In this document: positions 29,103 through 40,152 of the stretch, in pieces
How the letters are laid out: the number at the start of each line of letters is the position of its first letter
Numbering within the stretch: position 1 is the stretch's first letter
Assembly: GCA_009702045.1 (NCBI GenBank)
Contig: WLIV01000008.1
Coordinates: forward strand, 62,001-126,000
Length of the DNA: 64,000 nt
Source of the DNA: Actinomycetota bacterium
GTDB lineage: Bacteria; Actinomycetota; Acidimicrobiia; Acidimicrobiales; Ilumatobacteraceae
Reading direction: 5' to 3'
Notes under the pieces: model-generated
The model's database searches: none
Told to the model about the DNA's origin: nothing
Seen by the model: the letters and a program-made list of their open reading frames with translations, nothing else
Translations under genes and position numbers: made by a program

Positions 29103-30589
29103 ACAAGCGGCCCTCCCGGCACGACAACGTTCGCGCTGGCACCGACCCGTCGGTGCCGCTCGACGCTGCGGGTGTCGACGAGTTTGGCGTGATCCCGTGG
29201 CCGATCCTGTTGCGCCGCAGGCTCGCCCAGAAGGTCGGCATCGACCGTCGCTGGGCGGTGCTGTGGGTCGTGCTGAGCGGGCTGTTCACGACCAGCTTCA
29301 CCTTCACGCTGTTGGTGGTGTCCCTCGACAAGATCGCCGGTGAGGTGCACACCAGTACCACGGTGCTGACGTGGGCGATCACCGGCCCGATGCTCGCGTT
29401 CGGTGTGGTGGGGCCCGCGTTCGGCAAGTCGGGCGACCTCTGGGGTCATAAGCGCATCTTCGTCGGTGGACTGTTGCTCGCCGGTGTGTTCACCATCGGG
29501 TCGGCAGTCGCGTGGAACGCCGGCAGCCTGATTGCGTTTCGCATCCTGTCGGCCACGGCGGGTTCGGCGTGCGGCCCGTCGGCGATGGCGTACATCAACC
29601 GGATGTTCAACGCCGGTGAGCGGGTGAAGCCGCTCAGCTATTGGAGTTTCGTCACGGCCGGATCGCCGGTGATCGGTGTCGTTCTCGGCGGCCCACTCGT
29701 GGATGCTGTCGGCTGGCGAGTGATCTTCTGGATCCAGGCACCGATGTGTTTTGCCGGTTTCGTGGTGGCCCTGTGGTTGCTGCCCGGTACCGACCGGATT
29801 CGGGGCGTGAAGTTCGATGTGTGGGGCTCGGTCACGCTCGGGGCCGGAGCGGCTCTACTACTGGCGGGGATCAGTCAGGGGCGTACGTGGGGTTGGGCCA
29901 GCCCGGCCACGGTGGGGTGCTTTGTCGTCTCCGTCGCGATGCTGCTGTTGTTCGTGGCCATCGAGCGCCGAGCGGTGGCGCCGTTAGTGGTGTTGTCGTG
30001 GTTCGGCACCCGCAACTTCGCGTTCCCCGTCTGGAGCCAACTGTTCACCAACTTCGCCTACATGGGCGGGCTGTTCCTCATCCCGCAGGTGCTTGGCAAA
30101 CGAGGTCTCGGCCTGTCCGGGGCTACGATCGGCAACCTCGTCATCTCTCGCCCGTTGGCCTTCTCGTTGATCGCGCCAGTGGCAGCGCTGGTGACGTTGC
30201 GAGTGGGCGAGCGAACTTCTGGCGTCACCGGTGCCATCTGCGTCATCGCGTCGATGCTCATGTGGTCGACCGTGGGCCAGGGCACCGGGTACCCGTACAT
30301 CATTGCTGCGACTGCGCTGTCGGGTATCGGCCTCGGCATCGCCTCGCCGGCGCTCACCTCGCTGATGGCTGGTTCGGTGGCGAACAGCGACCTCGGCGTG
30401 GCCGGCGCGATGCAGCAGTTGATGGCTCAGTTGGGTGCGGTACTCGGTTCGGCCGTGCTGGCGACCGCCAGTGTCACCGCTCAGGCCGACGATATGGGCT
30501 CGTTCCACACGGCGTTCCTCATAGCGGCAGTCGTTGCCGCAGCCGGTTGCGCCTGCTCGTGGTTCGTGCGCAGCACCCCGCGCAGTTGA
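29099..30589 (+). CDS. MFS transporter, DHA2-like drug/metabolite exporter
   Basis: 496 residues with about 14 hydrophobic segments, the length and layout of the DHA2 (EmrB/QacA) group of proton-driven exporters. FGKSGDLWGHKRIFVGG matches the loop 2-3 motif of the superfamily and SVTAGSPVIGVVLGGPLV-like (FVTAGSPVIGVVLGGPLVD) matches motif C of antiporters. The first 45 residues are soluble and unusual, and the extreme N-terminus lies in the frame that continues an SDR relic, so the true start may be further in. GTG 29099 overlaps the relic stop. Substrate unknown. Confidence 0.82.
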   Translation: MNKRPSRHDNVRAGTDPSVPLDAAGVDEFGVIPWPILLRRRLAQKVGIDRRWAVLWVVLSGLFTTSFTFTLLVVSLDKIAGEVHTSTTVLTWAITGPMLAFGVVGPAFGKSGDLWGHKRIFVGGLLLAGVFTIGSAVAWNAGSLIAFRILSATAGSACGPSAMAYINRMFNAGERVKPLSYWSFVTAGSPVIGVVLGGPLVDAVGWRVIFWIQAPMCFAGFVVALWLLPGTDRIRGVKFDVWGSVTLGAGAALLLAGISQGRTWGWASPATVGCFVVSVAMLLLFVAIERRAVAPLVVLSWFGTRNFAFPVWSQLFTNFAYMGGLFLIPQVLGKRGLGLSGATIGNLVISRPLAFSLIAPVAALVTLRVGERTSGVTGAICVIASMLMWSTVGQGTGYPYIIAATALSGIGLGIASPALTSLMAGSVANSDLGVAGAMQQLMAQLGAVLGSAVLATASVTAQADDMGSFHTAFLIAAVVAAAGCACSWFVRSTPRS

Positions 30590-30596
30590 CGTCGGT

Positions 30597-31004
30597 CTAG
30601 GCGGTGATGTCGCTGATCTCGTGCGAGATCGTCTTGGCGATCTCGTCATCGGGCATCTGTGTCTGCAGGGCCATCAACTTCATCATGTCGCCCTGCACCT
30701 TGATACGGCCGCTCATGAACGCTTGCATCGCCCCCGCCTGGTCCTGCTCGACGAAGATCTTGCGCGCAGTGCCGTAGTCGGTGGTGATCGTGAGGTCGGG
30801 GCTCTCTAACGTTCCGAGCTCGAGGAAGATCGTGCCCGAGGATGTGTCGAGAGCAATCTGCAACGGCGCGCTCCCGAACGGTGTGTCGGTGACGACCCCG
30901 TTGAGTCGGATGCTGGTGGTGACCCTCGCCGCCTCATCCGCGTACTTCTGCCGGATTTCCTTGGCGGCGGCGATCCATTCAGGCGACAGGAATGAGAACG
31001 ACAT
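30597..31004 (-). CDS. SCP2 sterol-binding domain protein
   Basis: 135 residues comprising a single SCP2-like domain: MSFSFLSPEWIAAAKEI at the start, then TDYGTARKIFVEQDQAGAMQ and GRIKVQGDMMKLMALQ, the pattern of sterol carrier protein 2 homologues that bind fatty acyl chains or CoA esters. Such stand-alone proteins are abundant in actinobacteria that degrade lipids. TAAGTT (31017-31012) seven bases before ATG 31004 indicates a leaderless transcript. Divergent from serA across 137 bases. Confidence 0.85.
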   Translation of the reverse strand: MSFSFLSPEWIAAAKEIRQKYADEAARVTTSIRLNGVVTDTPFGSAPLQIALDTSSGTIFLELGTLESPDLTITTDYGTARKIFVEQDQAGAMQAFMSGRIKVQGDMMKLMALQTQMPDDEIAKTISHEISDITA

Positions 31005-31141
31005 GGGGTCGAACTTACCGCCCGCAGCGGCGGGCGAAGGGGTCGTGGGGCGCGACTCTGGGAGGTGTGACCTGTGCCCTGGGGTGAACAGAACGTTCAG
31101 CGGAGTTCAGATCGAGGCCGCGCGGCGATAACGATGTGCGC

Positions 31142-32701
31142 ATGTCACGTATCCTGGTCACGGAAGAGATCGCCGAAGGGGGCCTTGATCGGCTCCGCGC
31201 CGCCGGCCACGAAGTGGTCGTTGAGCTTGATCTGTCCAGGTTGCTCGACGTGGTGAAGGGTGCCCATGCACTCATCATCCGCTCGGCCACCCAGGTGACC
31301 GCTGAGGTACTCGAGGCGGGCAGCGAGCTGGTGGTGGTGGGTCGCGCCGGTATCGGCCTCGACAACGTCGATGTCCCCGAGGCCACCCGCCGTGGCGTGA
31401 TGGTGGTGAACGCACCGCAGTCCAACATCATCTCTGCCGCAGAGCACACGATGGCGCTGCTGTTGGCCCAGGCGCGCAATGTGCCGCAGGCGCACGCGGC
31501 GCTGGTGGCCGGTCGCTGGGAGCGCAGCCGCTGGGAAGGTGTCGAACTGGCCGACAAGACCCTCGCCGTGATCGGTCTCGGCCGCATCGGGAAGCTGGTC
31601 GCCGACCGCGCCAAGGCGTTCCAGATGCGTATCGTCGCGTACGACCCGTTCGTGTCGGCCGAACGTGCTCGGCAGATGGGTGTCGAGCTGGTGGGCCTGG
31701 AACAGGCCGTGGCCGAGGCCGACTTCCTTACCATCCACCTGCCCAAGACGAAGGAGACCACCGGTCTCATCAACCGCGATCTGTTGCTGAAGGCCAAGCC
31801 CTCGCTCCGCGTCATCAACGTGGCTCGTGGCGGCATCGTGCACGAGCAGGATCTTGCCGATTGCGTACGGGAAGGCATCATTGCCGGAGCTGCCCTCGAC
31901 GTGTTCGTCACGGAGCCCACCACGTCGTCGCCCTTGTTCGAACTGGACAGCATCGTGGTCACGCCCCACCTTGGCGCCAGCACCCGCGAGGCACAGGACA
32001 AGGCCGGCGACACCATCGCCGACATGGTGCAGTTGGCGCTTGCCGGCGACTTCGTACCGTTCGCGGTCAACGTGGACGCGGCCGAGGCCAATGAGACGCT
32101 GCGGCCGTTCCTGCCCTTGGCTGAGCGCCTGGGCCGTCTGTTCTCCTCGTTGGTGGGCAGTCTTCCCGATGCGCTCGAGGTCAGCTTCGACGGCGAGATC
32201 GCGGGGTACGACACCCGGATTCTCGGGCTGGCTGCGCTGAAGGGTTTCTTCGGTTCGATCAGCGACGACCAGGTCACCTATGTCAACGCACCGCAGTTGG
32301 CCAAGGAGAAGGGCATCGAACTGCGTGAGAGCAAGAGCGCATCGTCGCCCGACTTCGTCAACCTGGTCAGCATCAAGGGTGCGGGTCACACGCTGTCGGG
32401 CACGCTCACCGGCCGTCGCAGCGAACAGCGCATCGTCGCCATCGACGAACACCGCTTCGATGTGCCGCCCGCCGAGCACATGCTCGTGGTGAAGAACGAC
32501 GACCGCCCTGGCGTGATCGGCACCGTCGGCACCGTCCTCGGCGCCGCCGGTATCAACATCGCCGACATGGACGTGGGTCAGGCCAGTATCCCGGGCACTG
32601 CCGTGATGCTCATCGCCACGACGGCGATCGTGTCCGATGCAGTGCTGTTCGAGCTGCGCGGTGCCCCAGGCATCATCAGCGTCGTGCAACTCGCTGGCTG
32701 A
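31142..32701 (+). CDS. serA: D-3-phosphoglycerate dehydrogenase
   Basis: 519 residues, the long type-I enzyme of actinobacteria: catalytic domain with embedded NAD-binding domain (LAVIGLGRIGKLVADRAKAF; GASTREAQDKAGDT), an intervening ASB domain (about 315-440) and a C-terminal ACT domain (KNDDRPGVIGTVGTVLG) where serine feedback is expected. First step of serine synthesis. ATG 31142 is chosen over GTG 31136 because it yields the usual MSRILVTEEI start. No serine-codon leader was found upstream. Confidence 0.95.
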   Translation: MSRILVTEEIAEGGLDRLRAAGHEVVVELDLSRLLDVVKGAHALIIRSATQVTAEVLEAGSELVVVGRAGIGLDNVDVPEATRRGVMVVNAPQSNIISAAEHTMALLLAQARNVPQAHAALVAGRWERSRWEGVELADKTLAVIGLGRIGKLVADRAKAFQMRIVAYDPFVSAERARQMGVELVGLEQAVAEADFLTIHLPKTKETTGLINRDLLLKAKPSLRVINVARGGIVHEQDLADCVREGIIAGAALDVFVTEPTTSSPLFELDSIVVTPHLGASTREAQDKAGDTIADMVQLALAGDFVPFAVNVDAAEANETLRPFLPLAERLGRLFSSLVGSLPDALEVSFDGEIAGYDTRILGLAALKGFFGSISDDQVTYVNAPQLAKEKGIELRESKSASSPDFVNLVSIKGAGHTLSGTLTGRRSEQRIVAIDEHRFDVPPAEHMLVVKNDDRPGVIGTVGTVLGAAGINIADMDVGQASIPGTAVMLIATTAIVSDAVLFELRGAPGIISVVQLAG

Positions 32702-32723
32702 GGCGGCACCCGGCAGAGTCCGC

Positions 32724-33524
32724 TCAGCCTGCGCGCAGCGCGTCGCGGGTGGCGATTGCTTCGGCGCGAGCGGCGTCGGCGAAATCGGCTCCGCTGGATG
32801 CGTAGAGAATCGCCCGCGAGGAGTTGACGACCATGCCGTGTCCGGCGCTGTCGCTCCCGGCCTGCACCGTGGCAGCAATGTCGCCGCCCTGTGCTCCGAC
32901 GCCCGGCACCAACAGCGGCAGGTCGCCGACGAGCGCACGCACTTCGGCCAGTTCCGCCGGATAGGTGGCACCCACGACCAGACCGCAGTCGCCGATCGTG
33001 TTCCATTCGCGGGCCACGCGTTCAGCAACGTGCAGGTAGAGCGGCCGGCCGTCGACCGGTAGCGACTGGAAGTCGCCGCTGCCCGGGTTGCTGGTGCGGC
33101 ACAGCACGAACACGCCGCCATCGGGGTGGCGCAAGAACGGTTCCACCGAGTCGCCGCCGAGATAGGGATTCACCGTGACGGCGTGGGCGCCGTAGCGGTC
33201 GAAGGCCTCGCGGGCGTACTGCTCGGCGGTACTGCCGATATCGCCGCGCTTGGCATCCAGCACCAGCAGCGTCTCTGGATGGCAGTCGCGGATGTACACG
33301 CACAGGCGCTCGAGGTCGGCCTCGGCGCCGGTGGCGGCAAAGTACGCGATCTGCGGTTTGAAGGCACACACCACATCCGCAGTCGCATCGACGATGGCCC
33401 GGCAGAACTCGAACACCGAGCCGTCGACCACTTGGGGGAACCGGGCCGGGTCGGGGTCGAGCCCGACGCACAGCATGGAATCGGTGACCTGCCAGGCCCG
33501 GCGGAGTTGTTCGTGGAAGGCCAC
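32724..33524 (-). CDS. pyrF: Orotidine 5'-phosphate decarboxylase, type 2
   Basis: 266 residues. The catalytic [11 protein letters not shown] (Lys92) and the front [12 protein letters not shown] identify the long type-2 OMP decarboxylases found in actinobacteria; PGVGAQGGD is the phosphate-binding loop. It makes UMP in the last step of pyrimidine synthesis. GTG 33524 has TAGATT (33536-33531) six bases upstream, so a leaderless transcript is likely and the gene stands alone, convergent with serA 22 bases away. No other pyr genes are in the window. Confidence 0.94.
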   Translation of the reverse strand: MAFHEQLRRAWQVTDSMLCVGLDPDPARFPQVVDGSVFEFCRAIVDATADVVCAFKPQIAYFAATGAEADLERLCVYIRDCHPETLLVLDAKRGDIGSTAEQYAREAFDRYGAHAVTVNPYLGGDSVEPFLRHPDGGVFVLCRTSNPGSGDFQSLPVDGRPLYLHVAERVAREWNTIGDCGLVVGATYPAELAEVRALVGDLPLLVPGVGAQGGDIAATVQAGSDSAGHGMVVNSSRAILYASSGADFADAARAEAIATRDALRAG

Positions 33525-33565
33525 GGGACGAATCTAGCGGGCAGTGTTGCGCGCTACGTCCGAGT

Positions 33566-34165
33566 TCACTGGCAGTTCCAGACGCCGCTGTCCTCGAGCT
33601 GCCCGGCCCTGCAACCGGCGGGGTAGGCCGGGATTGCCTTCGTACGCCAACTGAGGGGCACGGAGAAGTTCGACGGGATTGCCTGGCCGGTGACTGTGTA
33701 CAACTGCGGCTTCACCGTCGTGACCGGTGCGGCCACGGTGGTGGTCGGCGCAGTGGTGGTGGCCTTGACGGTGGTGGTCGGCGCAGTGGTGGTGGACTTG
33801 ACCGTGGTCGTCGAAGCGTCGGTAGTGACCGCGTTGGTCGTGATGGCCTTCACGGTGGTCGCCGTGGTCGGTGCCACATCGGCCGGGCGGACGGTGACCT
33901 GCGCGGTGCGGGCGGTGGTCGCCCCTGTGGCGGGGGTCGCGGTCGCCGATGTGCCAACGCCGGCTGCGGGGTCGAGCGGTGCGTTCTCACCGACGGATGC
34001 AGGCTCGGTGACGGCGACCTCGACGGCGGTGCCCGGAGCGACAGCACCTGCCTTGCTTTCGAAGCTCAGCACGCTGGAGCCGCCGAGGGCCGCGAACGCC
34101 ATGGTGCCGAACGCCATCGTGGCGGTGAGCGTGATGCTGGCTGCCAGTGTGGTCGTGCGATCCAT
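33566..34165 (-). CDS. Thr-rich secreted or cell-surface protein
   Basis: 199 residues. An N-terminal signal-like segment (ASITLTATMAFGTMAFAAL) precedes a low-complexity Ala/Thr/Val region; residues about 95-150 contain repeated TTTVKATTTAP units, and the last 40 residues form a small conserved-looking tail with two Cys (PAGCRAGQ...GVWNCQ). Thr-rich stretches of this kind are often glycosylated cell-wall linkers, an inference only. A good AGGAGG site precedes ATG 34165. Function unknown. Confidence 0.65.
   Translation of the reverse strand: MDRTTTLAASITLTATMAFGTMAFAALGGSSVLSFESKAGAVAPGTAVEVAVTEPASVGENAPLDPAAGVGTSATATPATGATTARTAQVTVRPADVAPTTATTVKAITTNAVTTDASTTTVKSTTTAPTTTVKATTTAPTTTVAAPVTTVKPQLYTVTGQAIPSNFSVPLSWRTKAIPAYPAGCRAGQLEDSGVWNCQ
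33738..33803. repeat. 33-base tandem repeat, two copies, inside the Thr-rich gene
   Basis: Copies at 33738-33770 and 33771-33803 differ at only two of 33 bases. Each encodes the 11-residue unit TTTVKATTTAP on the minus strand. A third, more divergent unit follows. Confidence 0.85.
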
Positions 34166-34247
34166 TCCCTGCTCCTCCTGCGTCGTGCCGACACAGGGCT
34201 ATCGGCGGTGGGAGCTGGGTGCTGAAATTCCTTGGGGGTTTCTTGAC

Positions 34248-34439
34248 TCAGTCGTCGACGGTGATGGCCGCCGTCGGGCACATATCGGCGGCCAGCCGAA
34301 CCGTGGCCTCGAGTTCCGGTCCCGGATGCTCCTGCAACACGTACAGGTACCCGTCTTTGCGCACCTCGAAGACTTCGGGGCAGATCTGCATGCACGAGCC
34401 GGTACTGGCGCACACGTCGTAGTTCACGGACACCTTCAT
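34248..34439 (-). CDS. Small ferredoxin, probably 3Fe-4S type
   Basis: 63 residues. The cluster-binding pattern is CASTGSCMQICP near the start and MCPTAAI near the end, that is C-x2-T-x2-C-x3-CP...CP. A 4Fe-4S ferredoxin would have Cys at the Thr position, so three ligands plus one extra Cys remain, as in Pyrococcus ferredoxin where the position is Asp. These small actinobacterial ferredoxins often feed electrons to cytochrome P450s or Rieske oxygenases; none is adjacent. GAGAGGGG upstream of ATG 34439 is a good ribosome site. Confidence 0.82.
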   Translation of the reverse strand: MKVSVNYDVCASTGSCMQICPEVFEVRKDGYLYVLQEHPGPELEATVRLAADMCPTAAITVDD

Positions 34440-34480
34440 GGCTGAAACCCCTCTCGTTCGCTGCAACGTGACGGTAGTCG

Positions 34481-34507
34481 CCCGCCGAGGTTCCCCATGA
34501 CGGCGGG
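34481..34507 (-). terminator. Possible leuA terminator hairpin
   Basis: Seven-base perfect stem (CGGCGGG at 34501-34507 with CCCGCCG at 34481-34487) immediately after the leuA stop. No U-tract follows, so the assignment is weak. Confidence 0.3.
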
Positions 34508-34509
34508 CC

Positions 34510-36399
<1,890 letters not shown>

Positions 36400-38265
36400 T
36401 CAGATACTTGGATCAAAAAACTGACCGACCGGGAGATAGCACGTGATGCGAGTTCCCTTGCCAGGCGCACTCTCGAGATGAACGTGGCCGCCGTACTGAT
36501 GCACGATGCCGTGCACGGTGGACAACCCCAGTCCGGTGCCGTGGTCGCGGGTCTGCTGCTTGCTGCTGAAGTAGGGCTCCCAAACTCGGCGCTGTATCGA
36601 CGACGGAATGCCGTTGCCGTCGTCGGTGACGATGATGGCAACGAATGGGCCAGCTCCGATCGAGTCGTCAGGGAGATGACACTGCGCAGTGTCGGCGAGT
36701 GCTGCGCTGACGGTCACCGTGCCATCGCGTTGTATCGCGTCTCGCGCATTCGTGACGAGGTTCAGCAGCACCTGCTCGAGATGGGTGATGTCAGCGAACA
36801 CTGGCGGCAGATCATCGGGTACACAGTTGAGGTAGGTGGTCTCCGGCGAGAACGTTCCCTTGATGATCGGTTCGAAGTGTGTGAGGAACTCGTGCAGGTG
36901 CACCTGGCGCGGTGCTCCCGGTCTGCCGCGAGCGAAGGCCAACATGTTCTGAGCCAGGTCGCCAGCTCGGGCGGCGGCTTTGGCCGCAGTGGTCAGGGGC
37001 GCAACAGCCTGTGGCGCGAGTTGCAGCGCTCGGTCGAGGTGACCGGACACGATCATCAACAGGTTGTTGAAATCGTGGGCGATGTACCCTGCTGCGCGAC
37101 CCATCGCTTGCAGACGTTCACCGGCTTCGATCTGCTCCAGCAGGCGGCGTGATTCGGTGACATCGGAGACGAGCGCGATGAAGCCCTCGACACCGGTGGG
37201 ACCAACTCGACGCACCGCTTGGAACGCGCCGATCAACTCCCTGCCGTCAGGACGAATGATGCGCCAGTCGGCGGCGTATTCGGCGCGGCCGCCACCGATC
37301 CAGTCGCCCATCGCCTCCAGCGACGGCCGGTCGTCCGGATGCACCAAGGTGAGTAGGTCGCTGATGCGCCGCATTCGGTGGGGAGCTAGGCCGAGCAGTG
37401 CCGCTGCGTTCGGGCTGACGAAGGTGAGGTGGTCTTTGCCGAACTCGCCGACGAACACGGTGAGCGGTAGGTCGTCGATCAGCGCCGCAAAGCGGTGATC
37501 CGCTTCGGCCAGCTGGCCGAGCAACTGTTGATCCTTGGAGCGGTCGTGTGTGAACTCGAGCAGTGAGTCGCCGACCCGGCTGAGTACCTCGGTGGCCGCA
37601 GTCCAGATCGCCGCCCCGGGGGCGGCAGGCAGGACACGAGTCACCGATTCGCCGGCCCAGGCACGATTGGCCGCGTCGAGCCACTCCGCCTGGTCGAAGT
37701 ACACCGCGGAGACACGAGTGCCCGGGAGCAGCCCGTTCTCGTCGGTCCACATCCGGTGGGATGCTGCGTTGGCCCAGACGATCTCGGCATCGGTGATGAC
37801 GTCATCTTCGAGGTGCGGTGTCAGGAGGACGACACCAGCCTCCAGTCCATCCAACATGTCGCGGAACTGTTGCTGTGATGCCTCCGTTCGGAGGCGCTCG
37901 CGGTGGGCTTCGCTGCGATCGAGAAACTTCACCACTACGAGGTCAAGATGGGTGACTGCTGAAACGTCGTATCGGGTGGTCTCGCCCAAGAGGTCGCTCT
38001 GGAACGGCCCGAGGACGACATTGACGCCGGGGGAACGCAGCGCCGACTCGACGGCGAGCGTGGGTGGCATGTTGGCGATCTCGGGGCCGTACACCTCGGA
38101 GATGAGCCCGCCGGCACGCAGCGCGAACCGCGAGGCAGCAACCGGCGTGAGCCAGACCACCTCGCCGTCCACCATTCGGTCGCCCACCATGTGGGGGCGG
38201 ACCACGATCATCGGACCGAGTGTTTTGCCGATCCCCTCCAGCAACGGGACAGCGTCGAACGTCAC
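36400..38265 (-). CDS. PAS-domain sensor histidine kinase
   Basis: 621 residues, no obvious membrane helix, hence probably a cytoplasmic sensor. A PAS-like region at about 10-120, a second at about 140-240 and a PAS/PAC domain at about 265-375 (LTFVSPNAAALLGL; DVTESRRLLEQ) precede the transmitter: H-box with His397 in YIAHDFNNLLMIVSGH, N-box NLVTNARDAI, G1 TDDGNGIP, F WEPYFSSK, G2 GTGLGLST. No response regulator is adjacent, so it is an orphan here. GTG 38265 has TAAGAT (38277-38272) six bases upstream. The leuA leader promoter follows its stop. Confidence 0.9.
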   Translation of the reverse strand: MTFDAVPLLEGIGKTLGPMIVVRPHMVGDRMVDGEVVWLTPVAASRFALRAGGLISEVYGPEIANMPPTLAVESALRSPGVNVVLGPFQSDLLGETTRYDVSAVTHLDLVVVKFLDRSEAHRERLRTEASQQQFRDMLDGLEAGVVLLTPHLEDDVITDAEIVWANAASHRMWTDENGLLPGTRVSAVYFDQAEWLDAANRAWAGESVTRVLPAAPGAAIWTAATEVLSRVGDSLLEFTHDRSKDQQLLGQLAEADHRFAALIDDLPLTVFVGEFGKDHLTFVSPNAAALLGLAPHRMRRISDLLTLVHPDDRPSLEAMGDWIGGGRAEYAADWRIIRPDGRELIGAFQAVRRVGPTGVEGFIALVSDVTESRRLLEQIEAGERLQAMGRAAGYIAHDFNNLLMIVSGHLDRALQLAPQAVAPLTTAAKAAARAGDLAQNMLAFARGRPGAPRQVHLHEFLTHFEPIIKGTFSPETTYLNCVPDDLPPVFADITHLEQVLLNLVTNARDAIQRDGTVTVSAALADTAQCHLPDDSIGAGPFVAIIVTDDGNGIPSSIQRRVWEPYFSSKQQTRDHGTGLGLSTVHGIVHQYGGHVHLESAPGKGTRITCYLPVGQFFDPSI

Positions 38266-38323
38266 CCGGAAATCTTACTGTGTTGACGGTTAGGCGATGT
38301 ACGTCAAATCCGAGGACGGTGTA

Positions 38324-39787
38324 TCAGTCGCGCACCAGGAAGTTGGTGAACTGCCACGGGTCGGTGGTGTCCACGTGGGCCGCTTCGTCGCTGAACCCGG
38401 CGAACAGATCGCGGCGCGAACCGACCGGATCCCAGTCGGAGGGGCCCGAATGCAGTGTGCCCAGGTAGCGGCGGGCGACCGCGAGCACGTCCTCCCACGG
38501 AAGGTCGTCGGCGACGCACACACCTTCGTTCGGGTGTTCGATCATCCACGCCACGGCACCGGCGATGCTGCCCGCGACCTGCACCGTGGTGGCGCTCTGA
38601 CCGGGCAGGATCGCTCGCGCCTCGTCGATACTGAGCAGCGAACCGGTCCACCAACTGGTGTACGGGTGGCCCATCAACAGCACGCCGAGTTCATCGCGTC
38701 CGGAGATGATCTCGTCGTTGAGGATGCGTTGCCGCGATTGCATCTGCCACCCACGCATCCGCAGTTCGAGCAAGCTGTTGATGGCCGAGTCGCAGGGGTG
38801 GTAGGCGTAGTGCACTGTCGGGCGGTAGACGGCCCTGCCATGTTCGTCGTTCACGGTGAGGTGCTCGCACATCGTGAACGCCTCACCGTGGCGCACCACC
38901 ATCCCGCGGATCTCGCCGCTGGGCACCCAGCTGCGCACCCACGTCTCCACCCCGGGGCGGGCGATACAGATCTGGTTGCACGGGCCCTCTCCGCTGTGCA
39001 CAAAGGCGTTCGGTGGCAGGCGCCGCTCGTGCGTGCCCCAGCCCATCTCGGCAGGGGCGACGCCCTCTTCGTAGAGCCCGTCCACCGACCAGGTGTTCAC
39101 GAACTCGTCGGGTTGCTTGGGGAGCGCGCTGATCTGTGTGTCGCGCTCGGCGATGTGGATCACCTTCGTGCCGGTCAGCATTGCCAGGTCGTTATAGCGC
39201 CGCTCGGCGAGGGCCGACTCGAGCGCAGTCTGCTGGCCGCCAGCCAGTGCGTCGTGCAGCATCCGCTCGGCGATCTCGGTGAGGGCCTGTTTGGCGAAGT
39301 GGCTCACCAGGCCGGGGTTGGCTCCGTGTTCGAGTACCGCCGTCGCACCCTTGTTGTCCGCCCACGACGCCTTCATCCGGCGCAAGTGCATGTGCCGCAC
39401 GTAGAGCGTGCGGTCGAGCGGCGAAGTGGTGGTGAGGTCTTCGTAGGGATCCCACACCTCCACGCTCGTGTTGAGGTAGCGCACCCCATGGTCGCGGCAC
39501 CATTGCAGAATCGTGGGATTGTCGATGTTCCACGCCAGGTCGAGCAACAGGTCGCCGTCGCCGACCCTGGCAGTGAGGAACGTGTCGAGGTTCTCCGGGG
39601 TCACCCGATCCTGTTCATACCGCACGCCCTGCGCAAGGCAATCGGCCACGCGGGCGCGGTTGTCGATGAAGTCGACGATCGTGATCCGTGAACCTTCGAT
39701 ACCGAGGTCACGCAAGAGCAGCGGAACGGTGCATTGCGCAACCGAGCCACAGCCGAGCACCAGCACCCGCTGTGGGGTGCGTGTCAT
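38324..39787 (-). CDS. hss: Homospermidine synthase
   Basis: 487 residues. The Rossmann start RVLVLGCGSVAQCTVPLLL and later ANPGLVSHFAKQAL, HYAYHPCDSAINSL match bacterial homospermidine synthase of the saccharopine-dehydrogenase-like fold, which joins two putrescines with NAD. The ATG at 39787 overlaps the stop of a 47-residue ORF by four bases. The agmatinase at 56 kb could supply putrescine. A deoxyhypusine-synthase-like or saccharopine reductase role is less likely given these motifs. Confidence 0.85.
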   Translation of the reverse strand: MTRTPQRVLVLGCGSVAQCTVPLLLRDLGIEGSRITIVDFIDNRARVADCLAQGVRYEQDRVTPENLDTFLTARVGDGDLLLDLAWNIDNPTILQWCRDHGVRYLNTSVEVWDPYEDLTTTSPLDRTLYVRHMHLRRMKASWADNKGATAVLEHGANPGLVSHFAKQALTEIAERMLHDALAGGQQTALESALAERRYNDLAMLTGTKVIHIAERDTQISALPKQPDEFVNTWSVDGLYEEGVAPAEMGWGTHERRLPPNAFVHSGEGPCNQICIARPGVETWVRSWVPSGEIRGMVVRHGEAFTMCEHLTVNDEHGRAVYRPTVHYAYHPCDSAINSLLELRMRGWQMQSRQRILNDEIISGRDELGVLLMGHPYTSWWTGSLLSIDEARAILPGQSATTVQVAGSIAGAVAWMIEHPNEGVCVADDLPWEDVLAVARRYLGTLHSGPSDWDPVGSRRDLFAGFSDEAAHVDTTDPWQFTNFLVRD

Positions 39788-39927
39788 TCGGCCAGCGCGG
39801 GGGCGAGCTTCGCGAGCTCGCTGTCGATCAGTTCGGCCTGGGCCTCGGCATAGAGGCTCTGCCAGTCGTACGAGATGCCCTTGCGTCCGTTTTGGCTGAA
39901 CACGGGGGCGGTCGTCATGTTGTTCAT
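39784..39927 (-). CDS. Small 47-residue ORF translationally coupled to homospermidine synthase
   Basis: Encodes 47 residues (start MNNMTTAPVFSQNGRKGISY, end LAKLAPALAE), with a predicted amphipathic helix in the second half. GAAAGG lies about eight bases before ATG 39927 and its TGA overlaps the hss ATG, so it is likely translated and couples hss. I do not recognise it. It might be a subunit, a regulatory upstream ORF responding to polyamines, or simply a coupling leader. Upstream 39928-40152 (225 bases) holds no other gene that I can see. Confidence 0.6.
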   Translation of the reverse strand: MNNMTTAPVFSQNGRKGISYDWQSLYAEAQAELIDSELAKLAPALAE

Positions 39928-40152
39928 CGCTGCGCCTTTCAAAGACGGAGAGGGGGTGGGATCGGTTCCTTCCGGCCGGGCGTTCCGGCTCAAGCGATGC
40001 GACCATAACCACTCGTTCTCCGTGTCGCTACTCACTGACGCGACAGACAGCGGGGCTGACGAGTCGGTCAGTACGACTGTTCCGACGGACAATGATGAAA
40101 CACCCGTTTCACCGAGCGGTGACGCAGCGTTCGCGGGTCTCGCGAGACGCGG

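Noticed and set aside
31012-31141. Possible serine attenuator upstream of serA
   Set aside because: No mini-ORF with Ser codons and no terminator-like hairpin followed by U residues was found.
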